Assembly: GCF_030272615.1 (NCBI RefSeq)
Contig: NC_081413.1
Span: forward strand, 183,160,951 to 183,224,950
Length of the DNA stretch: 64,000 nt
From: Cryptomeria japonica
Taxonomy: Eukaryota; Streptophyta; Pinopsida; Cupressales; Cupressaceae
Direction: 5' to 3'
Of the stretch, positions 34,139 to 44,879 are shown in pieces. A program made the translations under genes and the position numbers. The stretch's first letter is position 1, and each line of letters starts with the position of its first letter. A model generated the notes under the pieces. The model made no database searches. It had not been told where the DNA came from and worked only from the letters and a program-made list of their open reading frames with translations.

Positions 34139-34495
34139 TCATGCGCTAAAACAGAGACAAGATGCGTTACCAAAATTACTTCATGCGCTAAAAAAAAACC
34201 ACACGCGCTAAGCTACCCCCATCCATGTGCTAAAGTTTTTGACTGTTGAAATTTGTTTTCTGTCTGGCTTGAAAAGTTATGCGCTAATATGGGTCTGCTA
34301 CGCGCTAACTGTTAAACCCTACGCGCTAAAGTTTGACTCCTACGCGCTAAGTTGATGCTTCAACGCGCTAGGTTGTTTTCCGGATGCGCTAACTATTTAA
34401 CACTATTTTGAAATTTTTGGAAGAACGCTATTGTTTTAACTGGATGCGCTAACAAATGTACCACACGTGCTAAGAAGTTGCTCTCACGCGCTAAA
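34139..34495 (-). repeat. array of TTAGCGCAT-type motifs in the Tat-like leader
   Basis: About fifteen copies of ATGCGCTAA/ACGCGCTAA on the plus strand, that is TTAGCGCAT/TTAGCGCGT on the retroelement strand, lie between gag and the primer site. Spacing is 15-30 bp. It is the same word as in the antisense gene's intron, again in the sense of the local transcript. Confidence 0.85.
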
Positions 34496-36323
34496 CTGTC
34501 CTGATATTTTCCTTTGGCTAGTTTTTTGCAATTTTTGGATTTTTGTTGTGAGTTTTCAGTTTTGATGGATGATTTTCTGAAGTAGTAAATGCAAGCACAA
34601 CACAAAAAAGACAACCATTTTGCTTAATCTAACAAAAAATGTATGTTCTGCGAGGATGTGTTCAAATCCCCAATGTTTTAACAGGTTTGGATACAAATAA
34701 TACACTTCAAGAAGACTCTTTATTCAAAGGTCATAAATAACATCATAGCCCACTAGTCTCGATACTCCATCAGCTCAAACAGTCATGTCACCCCCTAGAG
34801 GGCGCCCATTTTTTTGTTTTTTGTCAGAAATTAACTCAAAGTGAATTGCTTCACAATTGAGTAGTTATCTTGGGAGATATATGGTGAGCAATCTTGGGGG
34901 CGGATTCTTCCCCACCCTTGCACTATGATGTTATAAGTGTCTGGTTACTGACTCAGCTCAAGGTTTCTATTTCTATGGTTCGTAATCAAGCTTCCTGTTC
35001 GGCCATCAGTGATAAACTCCCTCAGGAGGCTTCCCAACCTTTAGAACAAAGGCTTTATGTATCTCAAGGATACTGGGGGGAGGCTAATCACTGTGTGCAA
35101 CTGTTGAAAAGGACTTTCATCACTTTCCACTTTTGATTATAGTGGGTTGGAATACTTGGCGTCAAAGTCATTCCCCACTTAGGTCGTTCCCTTCACACCG
35201 GCCATAAATGGCTTTAAGAGTTGATTCCAACTCCTCGGGAAGGCAGGCCTGCTAAAGGCTGTATAATGCTTGAAGTACAAAAAGCTTTAAGAGTGGTCTA
35301 GATTTTTGATCACCCAGTTAAGGGGAGAGCATATACCTTCCACTTTCGAGACAAGGCAAACAATCTTCTTTTTAGACTTCAAAACAATGATTTGCTAGCT
35401 TCTATTTGGAGATATTGCTCCAAAAAAAACATGGCGTTTATTTTATTTCCCCAAATCAGTGATTATCTAATCTACGAAAAGAACCGAGTCAACAAAGCAA
35501 AAATTCAATTTGGACAACAAAAGGAAATCAACAAAAAAGGGGAATAACGTCCCTCTTTTGATTGTAACAAAAACTTTTAAGTGTGGTTCTTTCCTTTGCA
35601 AAAATTTGAAATGAATCATTTTATACACCAAAGGATGGTGAGGTTCTTTTTAAAGCTACTTTTGCAAGAAAGGAAAGTTTATATTGTTCTTTTTAAAGCC
35701 CCAAACTAAATTTTTTCTCCTATGAAAGCAATAAATTTTCTGATTTGTGGTTCTTTTTATAGCCCAAAAAAAGTGACTTCAATTTTAAGAAGAAAAGAAG
35801 TTCAAATTTTTAAACTAACTTAACTAAGTTAGTAAAAACTCTAACTATCTTTATAATCTTAAGACTAAGCTCCTATCTACAACAAAATTGTTAGAACCCT
35901 GTAAAATAACAAGTGAAAGACGTTAGATAACTGGTGGACTTCAACAAGTCTAATTTTTACCCTTGGTTATAGATTATAATTTTCTAATTTTTGTATGTCT
36001 ATGATGCGCTACAGAACAAATTGTATGTGCTACAAAATAACAGTGATGCGCTAAAAGAAATCAGAGATGCGGTATACTGTTTTCGGGATGCGCTACTCTA
36101 TGTTCTGGAGGGGTTGCTCTGTTTTTCTCCCGCACCGAGACCTACAGGAAATTATTAGTATTATGATGCGCTAAGGAAAATAATTCACACACTAGATGAT
36201 GGACCCAACGCGCTGAACAGTAAACTGGATGTGCTAGGGAATGTTTCCCACACCCTGATTCTTGTTTCCCACGGACCTGCAAAAGTGGTTAAATTTAAAA
36301 ACTGATTTGATATATGAGGTGAT
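34496..36323 (-). other. untranslated leader of the Tat-like element
   Basis: No gene is supported. Several short repeated words such as GTTCTTTTTAAAGC occur near 35640-35780. The forward frame 34894-35136 has no known motif. Confidence 0.5.
36003..36235 (-). repeat. second TTAGCGCAT-type cluster near the primer site
   Basis: About eight copies of GATGCGCTA and variants (GATGTGCTA, ACGCGCTGA) lie here, again reading TAGCGCATC on the retroelement strand. The cluster starts about 90 bp inside the primer site. Confidence 0.8.
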
Positions 36324-36341
36324 GCCCCACGATGGGCGCTA
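36324..36341 (-). other. primer-binding site of the Tat-like element (Lys-tRNA-like)
   Basis: On the minus strand TAGCGCCCATCGTGGGGC lies a few bases after the 5' LTR end. It matches the lysine-tRNA primer site pattern (TGGCGCCC...GTGGGGC) except at a few bases. Confidence 0.7.
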
Positions 36342-36345
36342 GAAA

Positions 36346-37814
36346 TGTATGTGCGAAAAGCAGGTCGATAGAACTCAAAATGTGAAAAACAGAGCCCTAG
36401 GGAGCCTTGCTCACACACCCATAGGAATTCTTGGTGTAAGCTATGGAGTCATGAAGTATGGCTCAGCTTCCCAAGGTTGGTTCCATGGTTCTCTATCTTA
36501 CACGGTCCCTCAAACCAATGTTTTTGCTCTCAGATCACTGAGAAAAATGATTTAGGGATGACAAATGCAAGAACGAGGGATTCTTTTGTTGATTTTAAGA
36601 TGAGACGCATCCTAAGCTATGCATGATCCTATAAATGCAATAAACTAGTTATAAGATGACAAGGTTAGTAAACAAGACTATCCTAGCATACTATATTAGT
36701 CTATGATTAAGCTAAATGATAAGGAACATACTCTAAATTTGCATATTTAGATTAATTCCTATTTAAAAGAGAGGCTAAATGATGAGCATAAATGATATAT
36801 GAAAGCTTGAATGGATTTTAGTATAAGTGTGATGCTAAAGACTTGGATTGTTTTGAAAATGGAGGAATGAGAGCTCTATTTATAGCAAAAACAGGGCAAT
36901 GGATGGTCAGGATTGAAAGAGGCAATCAAGGGTTGAGTTTGAAAGTTGGGAATCCATGTTTGCAATTGGCACCAATGAAATGGTGACAATTGCCAACATA
37001 AGGTTGGTTGAGAGGAGATGTAAGAAGCATTAAATTCTTGAGAAGACTTCATGGTTACCCTAGGGGTTAAGGGTTAAGGTTAAGTTAGGGTTATCCATTG
37101 GATAAAGAGTTTATCCAAAGGATAAACTCCTATGCAAAGGTTTAAGGATAACCATAGTCAAAGCAATAAATGCTTGATGAGACCCCTGGGTTATATGGAG
37201 GTTGATTTTATGGAAATTCTTTAACCATGTAAGAGGGTTGAGTTAACCATTAATGGTTATGAAGACTTTGGGGATAAATTTGTAAGAGTCCTTCCAAATT
37301 TGGGGGTATTCAACAAGTTAGCTTGTTGAATGGATACAGGCTTTAATGCCTTTTGAAGACTTTACTTCAAATTTGAGAAGTGACCTCCTCAAATTTAGGG
37401 AAAAGGGATAATGGATGGGTTTGGGTTAATTAATCAGGATTAGAAGAATCTAGAAGAGGTTAGAAAAAGGGTTAGGATGCAAGTGGGAGGTGTAGGATTT
37501 TGCAAGTGGGTGAGGGAAAATAGAATTAATTTAAAATAAATTGCTTTATTTCTATTTGGTTGTAATTAAATAAATTAGATTTATTTAATTTAGGATAACT
37601 ATTTTAATTAAATTTGAATTTAATTAAAAAGTGGATAGGGGCTTTAATTGAATAAAATGAATTTATTCTATTAAATGGGTATAGTGAATTTAATTGAGTA
37701 ATTTACTTAATTAAATAGAGGAATACGGGTAATTTAATTAAATTGGATTTATTTAAGTAGAGAAATGAACATAAAATATTCATTTAGGAATATGGTCATT
37801 TTTATACGCCTATA
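36346..37814 (-). repeat. 5' LTR of the Tat-like element
   Basis: This 1469-bp LTR is the same length as its partner at 19335. Differences are scattered single bases. Both contain the long AT-rich TTTAATTAAATTTGAATTTA part. The end reads CCTATA instead of TCTACA, a decayed terminus. Confidence 0.9.
36876..36885 (-). promoter_or_regulatory. TATA box in the Tat-like 5' LTR
   Basis: On the minus strand CTATAAATAGAGCTCTCATT is a textbook plant TATA context. The same site is kept in the other LTR near 19866. Element RNA would start some 30 bases to the left. Confidence 0.7.
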
Positions 37815-37819
37815 GTTTC

Positions 37820-38334
37820 TAATAGGTACACTTTTAAGGATAATTGTTTCTTGCAATAGATATGGACATAGAGCTAGTGAATGTAAAAGTCTAATAAGAA
37901 GTCGGCCTAATGTGATAAGATGCTATTCATGCAACAAGCTTCGACATAAAGAAAATGAGTGTAGGACCAGGATGATTTAGAATACTTACAGGAATACAGA
38001 TGTTAGATCATTTCATGGAATATGCCACTCATGTAGTATATATGGGCATAAAGCATTTGAATGCATAACATCTAATAGGTTTGGAAGTAACGAAAGGTAT
38101 GGGAATCATCATCAGAGGAGTCTATTTTTCTATAGTTACAAAAATGTAGGGCATTTGGTAAGAGATTACAGAAATAGATCTAGTATGTCTTTTCAACCAA
38201 CAAAGAAAGTGGACATTAACCTTGAGAACGAAAAAATGAAAAAGATGTAGGTAAACAAATCTGATGAAAAGACTGAACAATATATAGAAGTTATGCCAGA
38301 ACTGACTAATGGTGTTGATTCCTTTATAAATTGA
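37820..38334 (+). pseudogene. element A ORF1, zinc-knuckle cluster
   Basis: Straight after the GTTTC duplication, the A frame resumes with a broken first knuckle (CNRYGHRASEC near 37852), then CYSCNKLRHKENEC, CHSCSIYGHKAFEC and a fourth whose Cys are replaced (FYSYKNVGHLVRDY). Four consecutive CCHC knuckles after a coiled coil is the layout of ORF1 in element B. Knuckles of this kind bind RNA. A Lys/Glu-rich tail closes at about 38334. Confidence 0.75.
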
Positions 38335-38349
38335 ATTTGCTTGCTTGAC

Positions 38350-39475
38350 TAAGGGGGATAATTGAAACAAAAATCTTATACCGCATCAAAATTTGGAGAA
38401 AAAGGTTTTCTAATGCTTTGGAATGTTATCGAAAAAGCAAGTCAAAAAGGGAAAGTTGTTTTGGGACTTTCAATACACTTGTCATTAATGCCTATCTACC
38501 CAAAAGAAAATATAATGATGAGAGAATTATTTCAATCACTTGTGAAAATGAAGCCTAAAAAGTTACAGTGCAAAGAGGAGGTCAATGTGTTGCACAAAGA
38601 AAACCCTAAGTTAGTGGTATGTCAATTCTAGTTGTTGTCGATCTTGCTTTGAAGCCTTGACTAGTATTGAAGCCATATCCATTCGTTGCGATGTAAACCG
38701 ATAAAGATGGAGTGTTTTCAAGGGTGCCCACTCACTATTTATATACTAAAGATGTGTGTGCCTACATTCACACTAAAATGGAAGAGGTAAGTCATCTAAA
38801 ATTTAATGACCTATGGGAGAAAGTAACTAAAGAGAGGTTGGATTGGACATATGGAGGTTCATTCCTAATTTTTCTAATGAGATTTAATGGATTAGAATAA
38901 TTGAGTTGAATTCATGGAGACACAATGTATCTTGATAAACCCTATCAGATTACAAAGGAGGTTTTTCGAACCCTAACCAGTATTTTATCGAATGAGAGAG
39001 GTTTTGGCTAAGGAATTTGTAAAGAATGAAATTGTTACCACTCTGACAAGAGAAAAATGTGATAAGAGAGTAATGATTATTGAAAATGTCAATGATCTTG
39101 GAGTAAATCTTGCAACAAAATGCATGGCATACAAAATTTACTTTTAGAATCGAGAAGGTACAGCTACAGCGATAGCTATTCATACAACATTCAGAATTAT
39201 GGTATGTAGTGAGTCCTTTGATTTGTGTGAGCTTCTATTAAGAGAATTAATGGATAACCTAAATAGAATGAGGAATAAAAAATACCCCTTCATGTTCGGG
39301 TCATTGATAATTTGTTTAGCTTTTATGTTCCCAAATGAACTCCCTGGTAGAGATAACATTGTATGGGAGAAGAAATCTCCATTAGGGATGCAAATAAGTG
39401 ATTATGTGAGGAGGAGTATGCTAGATGACAAGAAGTACCAAAGGAATTTCAGTGGATGGTTTAAGGAATTTTAAT
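38350..39475 (+). pseudogene. element A ORF2, N-terminal half with the LDKPY.ITKE domain
   Basis: Coding sense is clear but broken into at least three frames. Conserved pieces shared with B ORF2 are TKDVCAYIHTKMEE near 38747, YLDKPYQITKE near 38930, VMIIENVNDLGVN near 39070, CELLLRELMDNLNRMRNKKY near 39228 and FMFGSLIICLAFMFPNELP near 39289. No domain name is known to me. The part 38362-38631 has no visible match in B and may be lineage-specific. Confidence 0.6.
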
Positions 39476-39699
39476 CAACTATGCAATAGAGATATAGGTT
39501 TTTATTAGACTTAGTGAACCATTATAGAGACACATTTACCTTTTTTGTTAGCAACTTGGACAATTGTATTATTATTGTAGTGGAACCATGAGTTGGGTGG
39601 ATTTTGGAGCTACCTCTTGAGGTATATGATGAAATGGTAGTATAAAATATTGAGTAGGTGAATAATTTGGGCAAGGATCTGAAAGATGACTGATTTGGA

Positions 39700-41690
39700 A
39701 CTGTCTGCAAAGACTTTAAATCAAAGAATGCATGTGATATTAACTAAAATGGGGCTTACAAAATCTACACAAAAAAATATTCCCTGGATGTCTAAGTTCA
39801 CACCACTACCATCTCTTGCTAAGACCAATGCTTCAAAAGTATCTAGAAGTGTGTAGAGTAGAAATATATCTATGGAGAAGAAAATGAAACCTAGAAGGAA
39901 AACAAAAGCTTAGAGAAAATTAGAGGAAACATATGAGAGCACTGATGAGGAGGCAAAAAAGAAATATTTGTAATGAGCCCTAGGAAACTGAAGCCTAAAT
40001 AAACTCTAATGAATGGACCTCTAGGTAAGAGGCAGAAAAGGGGATCTTCCTTTGGTCAAGGAAAGGGGAAGCCTGCAATGAAAGAGGAGAATCCAAAGGT
40101 AGAAGTCTTGAATCTAGAAAGCTTGGTTAATGTTATTGTTGGCAATCAATATTTAAGTTATGTTTTAGAAACTTATGATGAATCTGAACCAAGGAATAAG
40201 GATATCATGCAAAAACTCATGATTAGATATATTATTATGTTTGATAAAACATTTAATTATATTAAAGATGAAATTACAAAAGAGCATTATGATATTTTAG
40301 TGGAGAAAAGGAAAGATGTGATATCACAATAATCAAATTTCATAATTGTTACCATGGATTGAATTTTTAGTCCTCTAAGAAGGGAAGATTGATTGATGGT
40401 TCAACAAGCCTTGAACATTTGTTTTTGCACCAAGGAAAGAGTAAATATTATCATGGTTTATGATCCAAAAGACAAAAAGAGAATAAGGAAACAAATGGAT
40501 GATATTGTAGAAGAAGTTGCAAAAAATTTTACCATCTTGCTATCATCTCTTTTGGAGAAGATATCAAAGAAAACTGATTTGGGTGAACCTAGTGGAAACC
40601 ATTTTGCTTCGGTACCCAGAGTAGATGTGTATGTAAATGAGCCAAAGTAAGCTTTGATTGTTATAGATGTTTCTGTATGAGGAAGAGAAAGTAGAAGAGA
40701 AAGGGACTAAACAAGAGCCTAAGAATGCATTTAAGAACTTACAAGATTTACAAGTAGATAATGCCTTAAATTCTTTATTGCAGTCATATGGAAGTGCTTC
40801 TAAGGGAGAGAATTCAAAAGTGGAAGAAGAAGGAAGAACTAAAGAAGAATTGAAAGGTGTTGATTTTGAAAAGCCTCTGGTAGTTCTATCAACCATTGTT
40901 TCTAAATCTGACATTTTGCCTGATTTGTTACAAGTTCCTGTCTCACAAGACAAGTTGGATATTGATATGTTACCCCCCAGAAAATATTATTACTTGGTAA
41001 TTATTTACCATCTAAAGCAAGGAAGAAGAGTTATGTTTCAAGAGATTTAGTTGAGGACATGTTGAATTTTCTCCATGAGAAACTTTCAGAAGTTAAAGTT
41101 GGCCAAATGAGATATGCTTTCAATAAGCTAAAAGTGGGTGTTATGGATTTTGAAGAAAGATTTGCTAAGTTTACTAAGCAGAGGATGTCATTTGAAAGAT
41201 TGCAGTATCTACAAAAAAATGTATAGAATCACATGTTAGGCTGAAGAAAAAGATAGCCTCTCTTTATGATAGCATTGATCATGCAATAGAGACATTTAGA
41301 GTTATTTTTTCTTGGCTGAAGGCCACTGTAGATGTTCAAAAAGGGATTTCAAATATAGAACATGCTATCCTAGATATTTCAAACAAATTTGACCCCTGGA
41401 CAAATGAAGATGGTTCTGAAAGGATGAAAATTTCTCTGTTGAATAAGGATTCGGAACTTTGGAATGTTCAAAAGGAAGCAATTAAGAAAGACTTTGATAG
41501 ATTGCAAGACAAAATTGAGATTCACATCTCTAGAATGTTAAAAGTGACAAGGAATGCAAATAAGTTATATGTTGATGTGTCATCTCAATCAAGTTGTGAA
41601 GATGCTGAAAAATCTATTTTAGAAATGCTAAGTCAAATTAGGGTACTTGATTTTGTTGACATAGATTGGAATGCTATTTTATAGAAACTA
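39700..41690 (+). pseudogene. element A ORF2, C-terminal half
   Basis: A basic linker (GPLGKRQKRGSSFGQGKGKP near 40015) is followed by charged helical parts (MDDIVEEVAKNFTILLSSLL near 40497) and an acidic region near 40680-40860. The last frame, 41424-41684, ends with QIRVLDFVDIDWNAIL. B ORF2 also ends in a helical charged region with a short aromatic tail. Frames change several times, as expected for an old copy. Confidence 0.5.
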
Positions 41691-41933
41691 CAATTAGTGC
41701 ATGGTGAAGCCATCACTCTAGTTCTCCAATGTGATTAATTTCTTCTAGTTGTACATCTAATTTTATGTATAAGGAATATTTTTCTTAGGGGAAGTCCTTT
41801 GTATCCATTGTCTTTGATGGAAAAGGGGGAGAGAAAGATGAAAAATGAATTGTAATGAGTTATATACTAAGACAAAAAAAAAAAATTATAATCGATTTGG
41901 CAAGGTTGGTTGGCAGGTATTGCCATCAATGAC

Positions 41934-41945
41934 AAAAGGGGAGAT
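41934..41945 (+). other. polypurine tract of element A
   Basis: AAAAGGGGAGAT ends exactly at the LTR start. It is preceded by TTGCCATCAATGAC. A second purine run AAAAGGGGGAGAG lies about 110 bp upstream (near 41820). Multiple polypurine tracts of this form are typical of Sireviruses. Confidence 0.75.
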
Positions 41946-42885
41946 TATTATAGATATGCCTTTGCCTTTCCATTGATGCCAACCCATTTGATCTGAAAGT
42001 AGTTAGGAATCCAAGAGTAGATTGGAAGCAATTTTTTGAGTCTGAAAGTTGTGTTTTGGCCTAAAAGAGTTCTATGTATAAATTATGTCATTGAAGTTCA
42101 TCGGAAGACTTTTCATGTATCTGTTAATGATCTAGCTACTCTTTTTGGTCTAGAGCCTTTCAATTGGTTTCATTTTTGGTTTGGATTAAGATCATATGTT
42201 TCGCATTTTTGGTCTGGTTGTATATTTTGGGTCAGAAGTGTGCATACATGTTACAATCTCATTTGTGGTCGACTCAGTGAAGATGATTATTTCATATTGG
42301 TATATATGTACAGATGCAATAGATATATGTGAATGTGAAATTTAGTAGTGATTTATTGTGCGAATTAATGTAAGGATGACAATGTGAGTGATGCAGAGAT
42401 ATCAGTTGGTATAAGGTCTGTGATTTGGAGACTCGGTGGTCTGGATATTTTGTTAGGTCTGATTTGTGCTATATCTAGAACTGTGATCAGCATACATAGA
42501 TGCTTTTGCTCATGCAATTCTTTTTATGAATATTTTCAATCTATATCTTGCCCTATTGCAATTAGCTTCAATGCACAAGTCCCTTTTTGTATTACCCCAA
42601 GAGTAGTTAGCCTTGGACAGAAAGTTTGGAGATGTGAGATCCCTCTTTTTGTAAACATTTATATATAGTGGATTAATTTTGTGAGTTAACTCACCGTAGT
42701 TTTCCCTGGTTTGTGGTTTCCACATATAAAATATCGATGTTCATGTGTGGATGATTTATGATGTTTTTGTTTAAAGTTGCTTGGTATGCTCAGCTAGAAT
42801 AAACTGATCAATGTAAGATTACAGTTTAGAATTTTAATTAATGTTGATTCACCCCCCCCTCTTAGCATCTGATGTGTGTTCAACA
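41946..42885 (+). repeat. 3' LTR of element A
   Basis: It begins TATTATAGATATGCC (TG changed to TA) and ends GTGTTCAACA, with the C-run ACCCCCCCCTCTTAG before the end. It aligns with 12268-13226 throughout but with many differences, so A is old. Confidence 0.8.
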
Positions 42886-43170
42886 CTTTATGCTTTGAGG
42901 ATGTTCTTCATGTTCCTATTCTTTTGGGATATTTTCTTTGAGGCTTCTTAGTGCTTCATTCCTTTTGCAGTTCATAATTTTTCATTCATTGCATCTCTTT
43001 CTTTTGGAGAGGAGTTTTTTTCCCACAAATTTTTTTTCCTTTTCTCTACTTAGAGATATTTCATTGGTATGTACATGGATACCTAATCAGGCCTTTTGTT
43101 GTTGGGACCCATTACTGTATTTATGCACTTAGAGTTTTTCTACTCACCCAAAGTTTCACTTAAGGGGGGG
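42886..43170 (+). other. 3' interior end of an unidentified LTR element
   Basis: This short T-rich piece ends with a polypurine tract, AAGGGGGGG at 43162-43170, directly before an LTR start. It carries no gene. It belongs to an element older than, or broken by, element A. Confidence 0.5.
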
Positions 43171-43517
43171 TGTTAGAGCATAGTAAGCTATTAGTTACTT
43201 TTTTACAACTAATTATGCTTTTTTTTTTAAGTTCACTTAGGAGTGCTTATTTTAGTTGTGCACCTAGTTTAGCTTTTATGTATCTAGTTTAGCTAGAGTT
43301 GACCTTTATTTAGCTCCTCATGCTTGCACCTTAGTCCTCCCAAATTTAGCTCTGTGCTTTATTTATAAGAACCTCATTGTACAATTCTAATTTTTCTTGT
43401 AATTTTGTATTCTTTCCTTTTGAGAAATATAGCATCCATTTGTACAACTCTCTCTTGTGGAAGGTGTTATTTTTTTGTCGTTTTATTGTGCAAGAGCTTG
43501 TGTTGCAAAATTCAACA
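43171..43517 (+). repeat. 347-bp LTR with interior sequence on both sides
   Basis: It starts TGTTAGAGCATAG and ends TTCAACA, with a TATA-like TTTATAAG near 43362. It has a polypurine tract immediately left and an initiator-Met primer site (TGGTATCAAAGC, 43518-43529) immediately right, and no target duplication. A normal solo LTR has neither, so it is best read as the middle LTR of a tandem pair. Confidence 0.7.
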
Positions 43518-43529
43518 TGGTATCAAAGC
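43518..43529 (+). other. primer-binding site after the 347-bp LTR
   Basis: TGGTATCAAAGC matches the initiator methionine tRNA site with one change. Confidence 0.7.
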
Positions 43530-43819
43530 TTTAAAATTTCAACAAAATGATTTTTTTTTTTAGAAATCAACTAGTAGCTTATAAACTACATTCAATTTTT
43601 TACACATTCTATAATTACATATTTTTTAAATTATGTTGATAACCTATTCAAATTTTCATGTCAAGTTGCCTAACTCTGTTTTTCTGAATTTTCGTCACCA
43701 CATAAGGGCCTAGTTTGGCCCCTCATGATCCTAGATATGCCCCATTGTATTACGGTGGTGTATTGTGATGTATTCTAAGAGTTTGATAGTTGTTTGATTT
43801 CCTCTAGATCTTCGTTGGT
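43530..43819. other. stretch without recognisable genes
   Basis: AT-rich sequence after the primer site, probably the 5' interior of the same element, cut by the solo LTR at 43825. Confidence 0.4.
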
Positions 43820-43824
43820 GATAC

Positions 43825-44837
43825 TATTGAGTATCCAAGAAACTGAGAGGGGGGATGAATTAGTTCATAACTTAAATCAATTTCTCAAATCCTTTAGCAC
43901 ATCCATAATAACCAATAGATTTAATATATGAAAATATAACATGAAATCACATACACAACACATATCACATAATGAATGCCAAATATGACATGGAAAACCC
44001 AAGAAGGGAAAAACCACAAAGAATGTTAGTTCTCAATATAAAACATTGGTTAAGGTGATACCGATTAAGGTCATTTTTACAAAGGGTGGCTCACTGTAGG
44101 TGGGATCACTGCCCAAAAAAAAGGCTCACTACCGAAGAGAGAAAGAAAGAAAAGAATAATAGTAACACAATCTACAAAGTTAGATTGCTTTCAATGCCTT
44201 AATAACAACATACTTTGCACAAAATCAACAATCAAATCCTTCCTTATCAATCTCACATATCTTTAATAACAATCTCGCACTTTTTCATGCTAACATAATC
44301 AGATCATCCTCATATAAATATTGTCTTCCGAGAAGCATAATCTTCTAAGTCGACCAAGAAAAATATTTAAAATAGGTCAACACTATATACTCTGGTGATG
44401 GGAAGGAATGAGAAGTAGACCATACCAGAATGCACAACATTGGTCAGATCAACATATTACATCCATTACAAATTCTAGACCGAAATCACGACTCAAATAC
44501 TATATCAATGCTACAACACATCCTCAATTTTTGGACTTAATTCAAAGCCAAAAACCATCACTAAAAATAAGAATGGAATCAAGATATGCATGAATACAAT
44601 AAATCAACACCATAACAGAAATATCTGGATCACCATCAACACATCTTCTAGACCACCAAAGATTTTGGGAGTACATCTTCCGGATCACCAGCACCAAGAA
44701 CACATGTTGACACTAATGACAACCATTTTTTCAACATCAATGACAACCAGTCATAATCATTAACATTGATGAGATCAAATAATGGCTCAATTTTGTCTAT
44801 GTTTTCTACACTTTTAGTGGGTTGTGACAAGGGTCTA
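43825..44837 (-). repeat. solo LTR, Sirevirus-like
   Basis: The left end TATTGAGTATCCAAGAAACTGAGAGGGGGG resembles the 3' end (minus strand) of the LTRs of B and of the copia at 48901, and a GGAAAACCCAAGAAGGGAAA block inside is shared too. GATAC flanks both sides (43820-43824 and 44838-44842). No interior is attached, so the element was probably lost by LTR-LTR recombination. Both terminal dinucleotides are decayed. Confidence 0.5.
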
Positions 44838-44879
44838 GATACTATCTAAGCCCTAAAACTCTATTAAAATAATGATCAT

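Larger units (their letters stand above)
19335..37814 (-). mobile_element. Tat-like Ty3/gypsy element with antisense extra gene
   Basis: Two 1469-bp LTRs (19335-20803, 36346-37814) are nearly identical, and the exact duplication GTTTC flanks the element (19330-19334 and 37815-37819). On the minus strand come primer site, long leader, gag, protease, G-patch, reverse transcriptase, RNase H, a second RNase H and integrase. Two RNase H domains and an extra ORF between integrase and 3' LTR are features of the Tat lineage. Gag to the second RNase H lies in one frame over about 6 kb, broken by stops. Equal LTR lengths and few differences make it the youngest insertion on this side. Confidence 0.9.
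12268..42885 (+). mobile_element. element A: old pol-less LTR element with two nested insertions
   Basis: A 959-bp LTR (12268-13226) followed by an initiator-Met primer site, and a 940-bp LTR (41946-42885) preceded by a polypurine tract, lie in the same direction and are clearly homologous along their length. Removing G1 and the Tat-like element leaves an interior of about 4.7 kb with a coiled-coil/zinc-knuckle ORF and a second ORF like that of element B. No protease, integrase, polymerase or RNase H is present. The LTRs are visibly diverged, so this is the oldest layer. The flanking 5-mers (ATTTG and CTTTA) do not match, so the target duplication has decayed or the two ends come from different copies. 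Confidence 0.7.

Noticed and set aside
34894-35136. Forward frame of 80 codons
   Set aside because: It lies in the leader of the Tat-like element against its direction, with no motif, TATA box or splice site that would support a gene.
42036-42668. Two forward frames of 94-98 codons
   Set aside because: They fall within the 3' LTR of element A.
12263-42890. A target duplication for element A
   Set aside because: ATTTG on the left and CTTTA on the right agree at only three of five bases; this is not enough to claim one.
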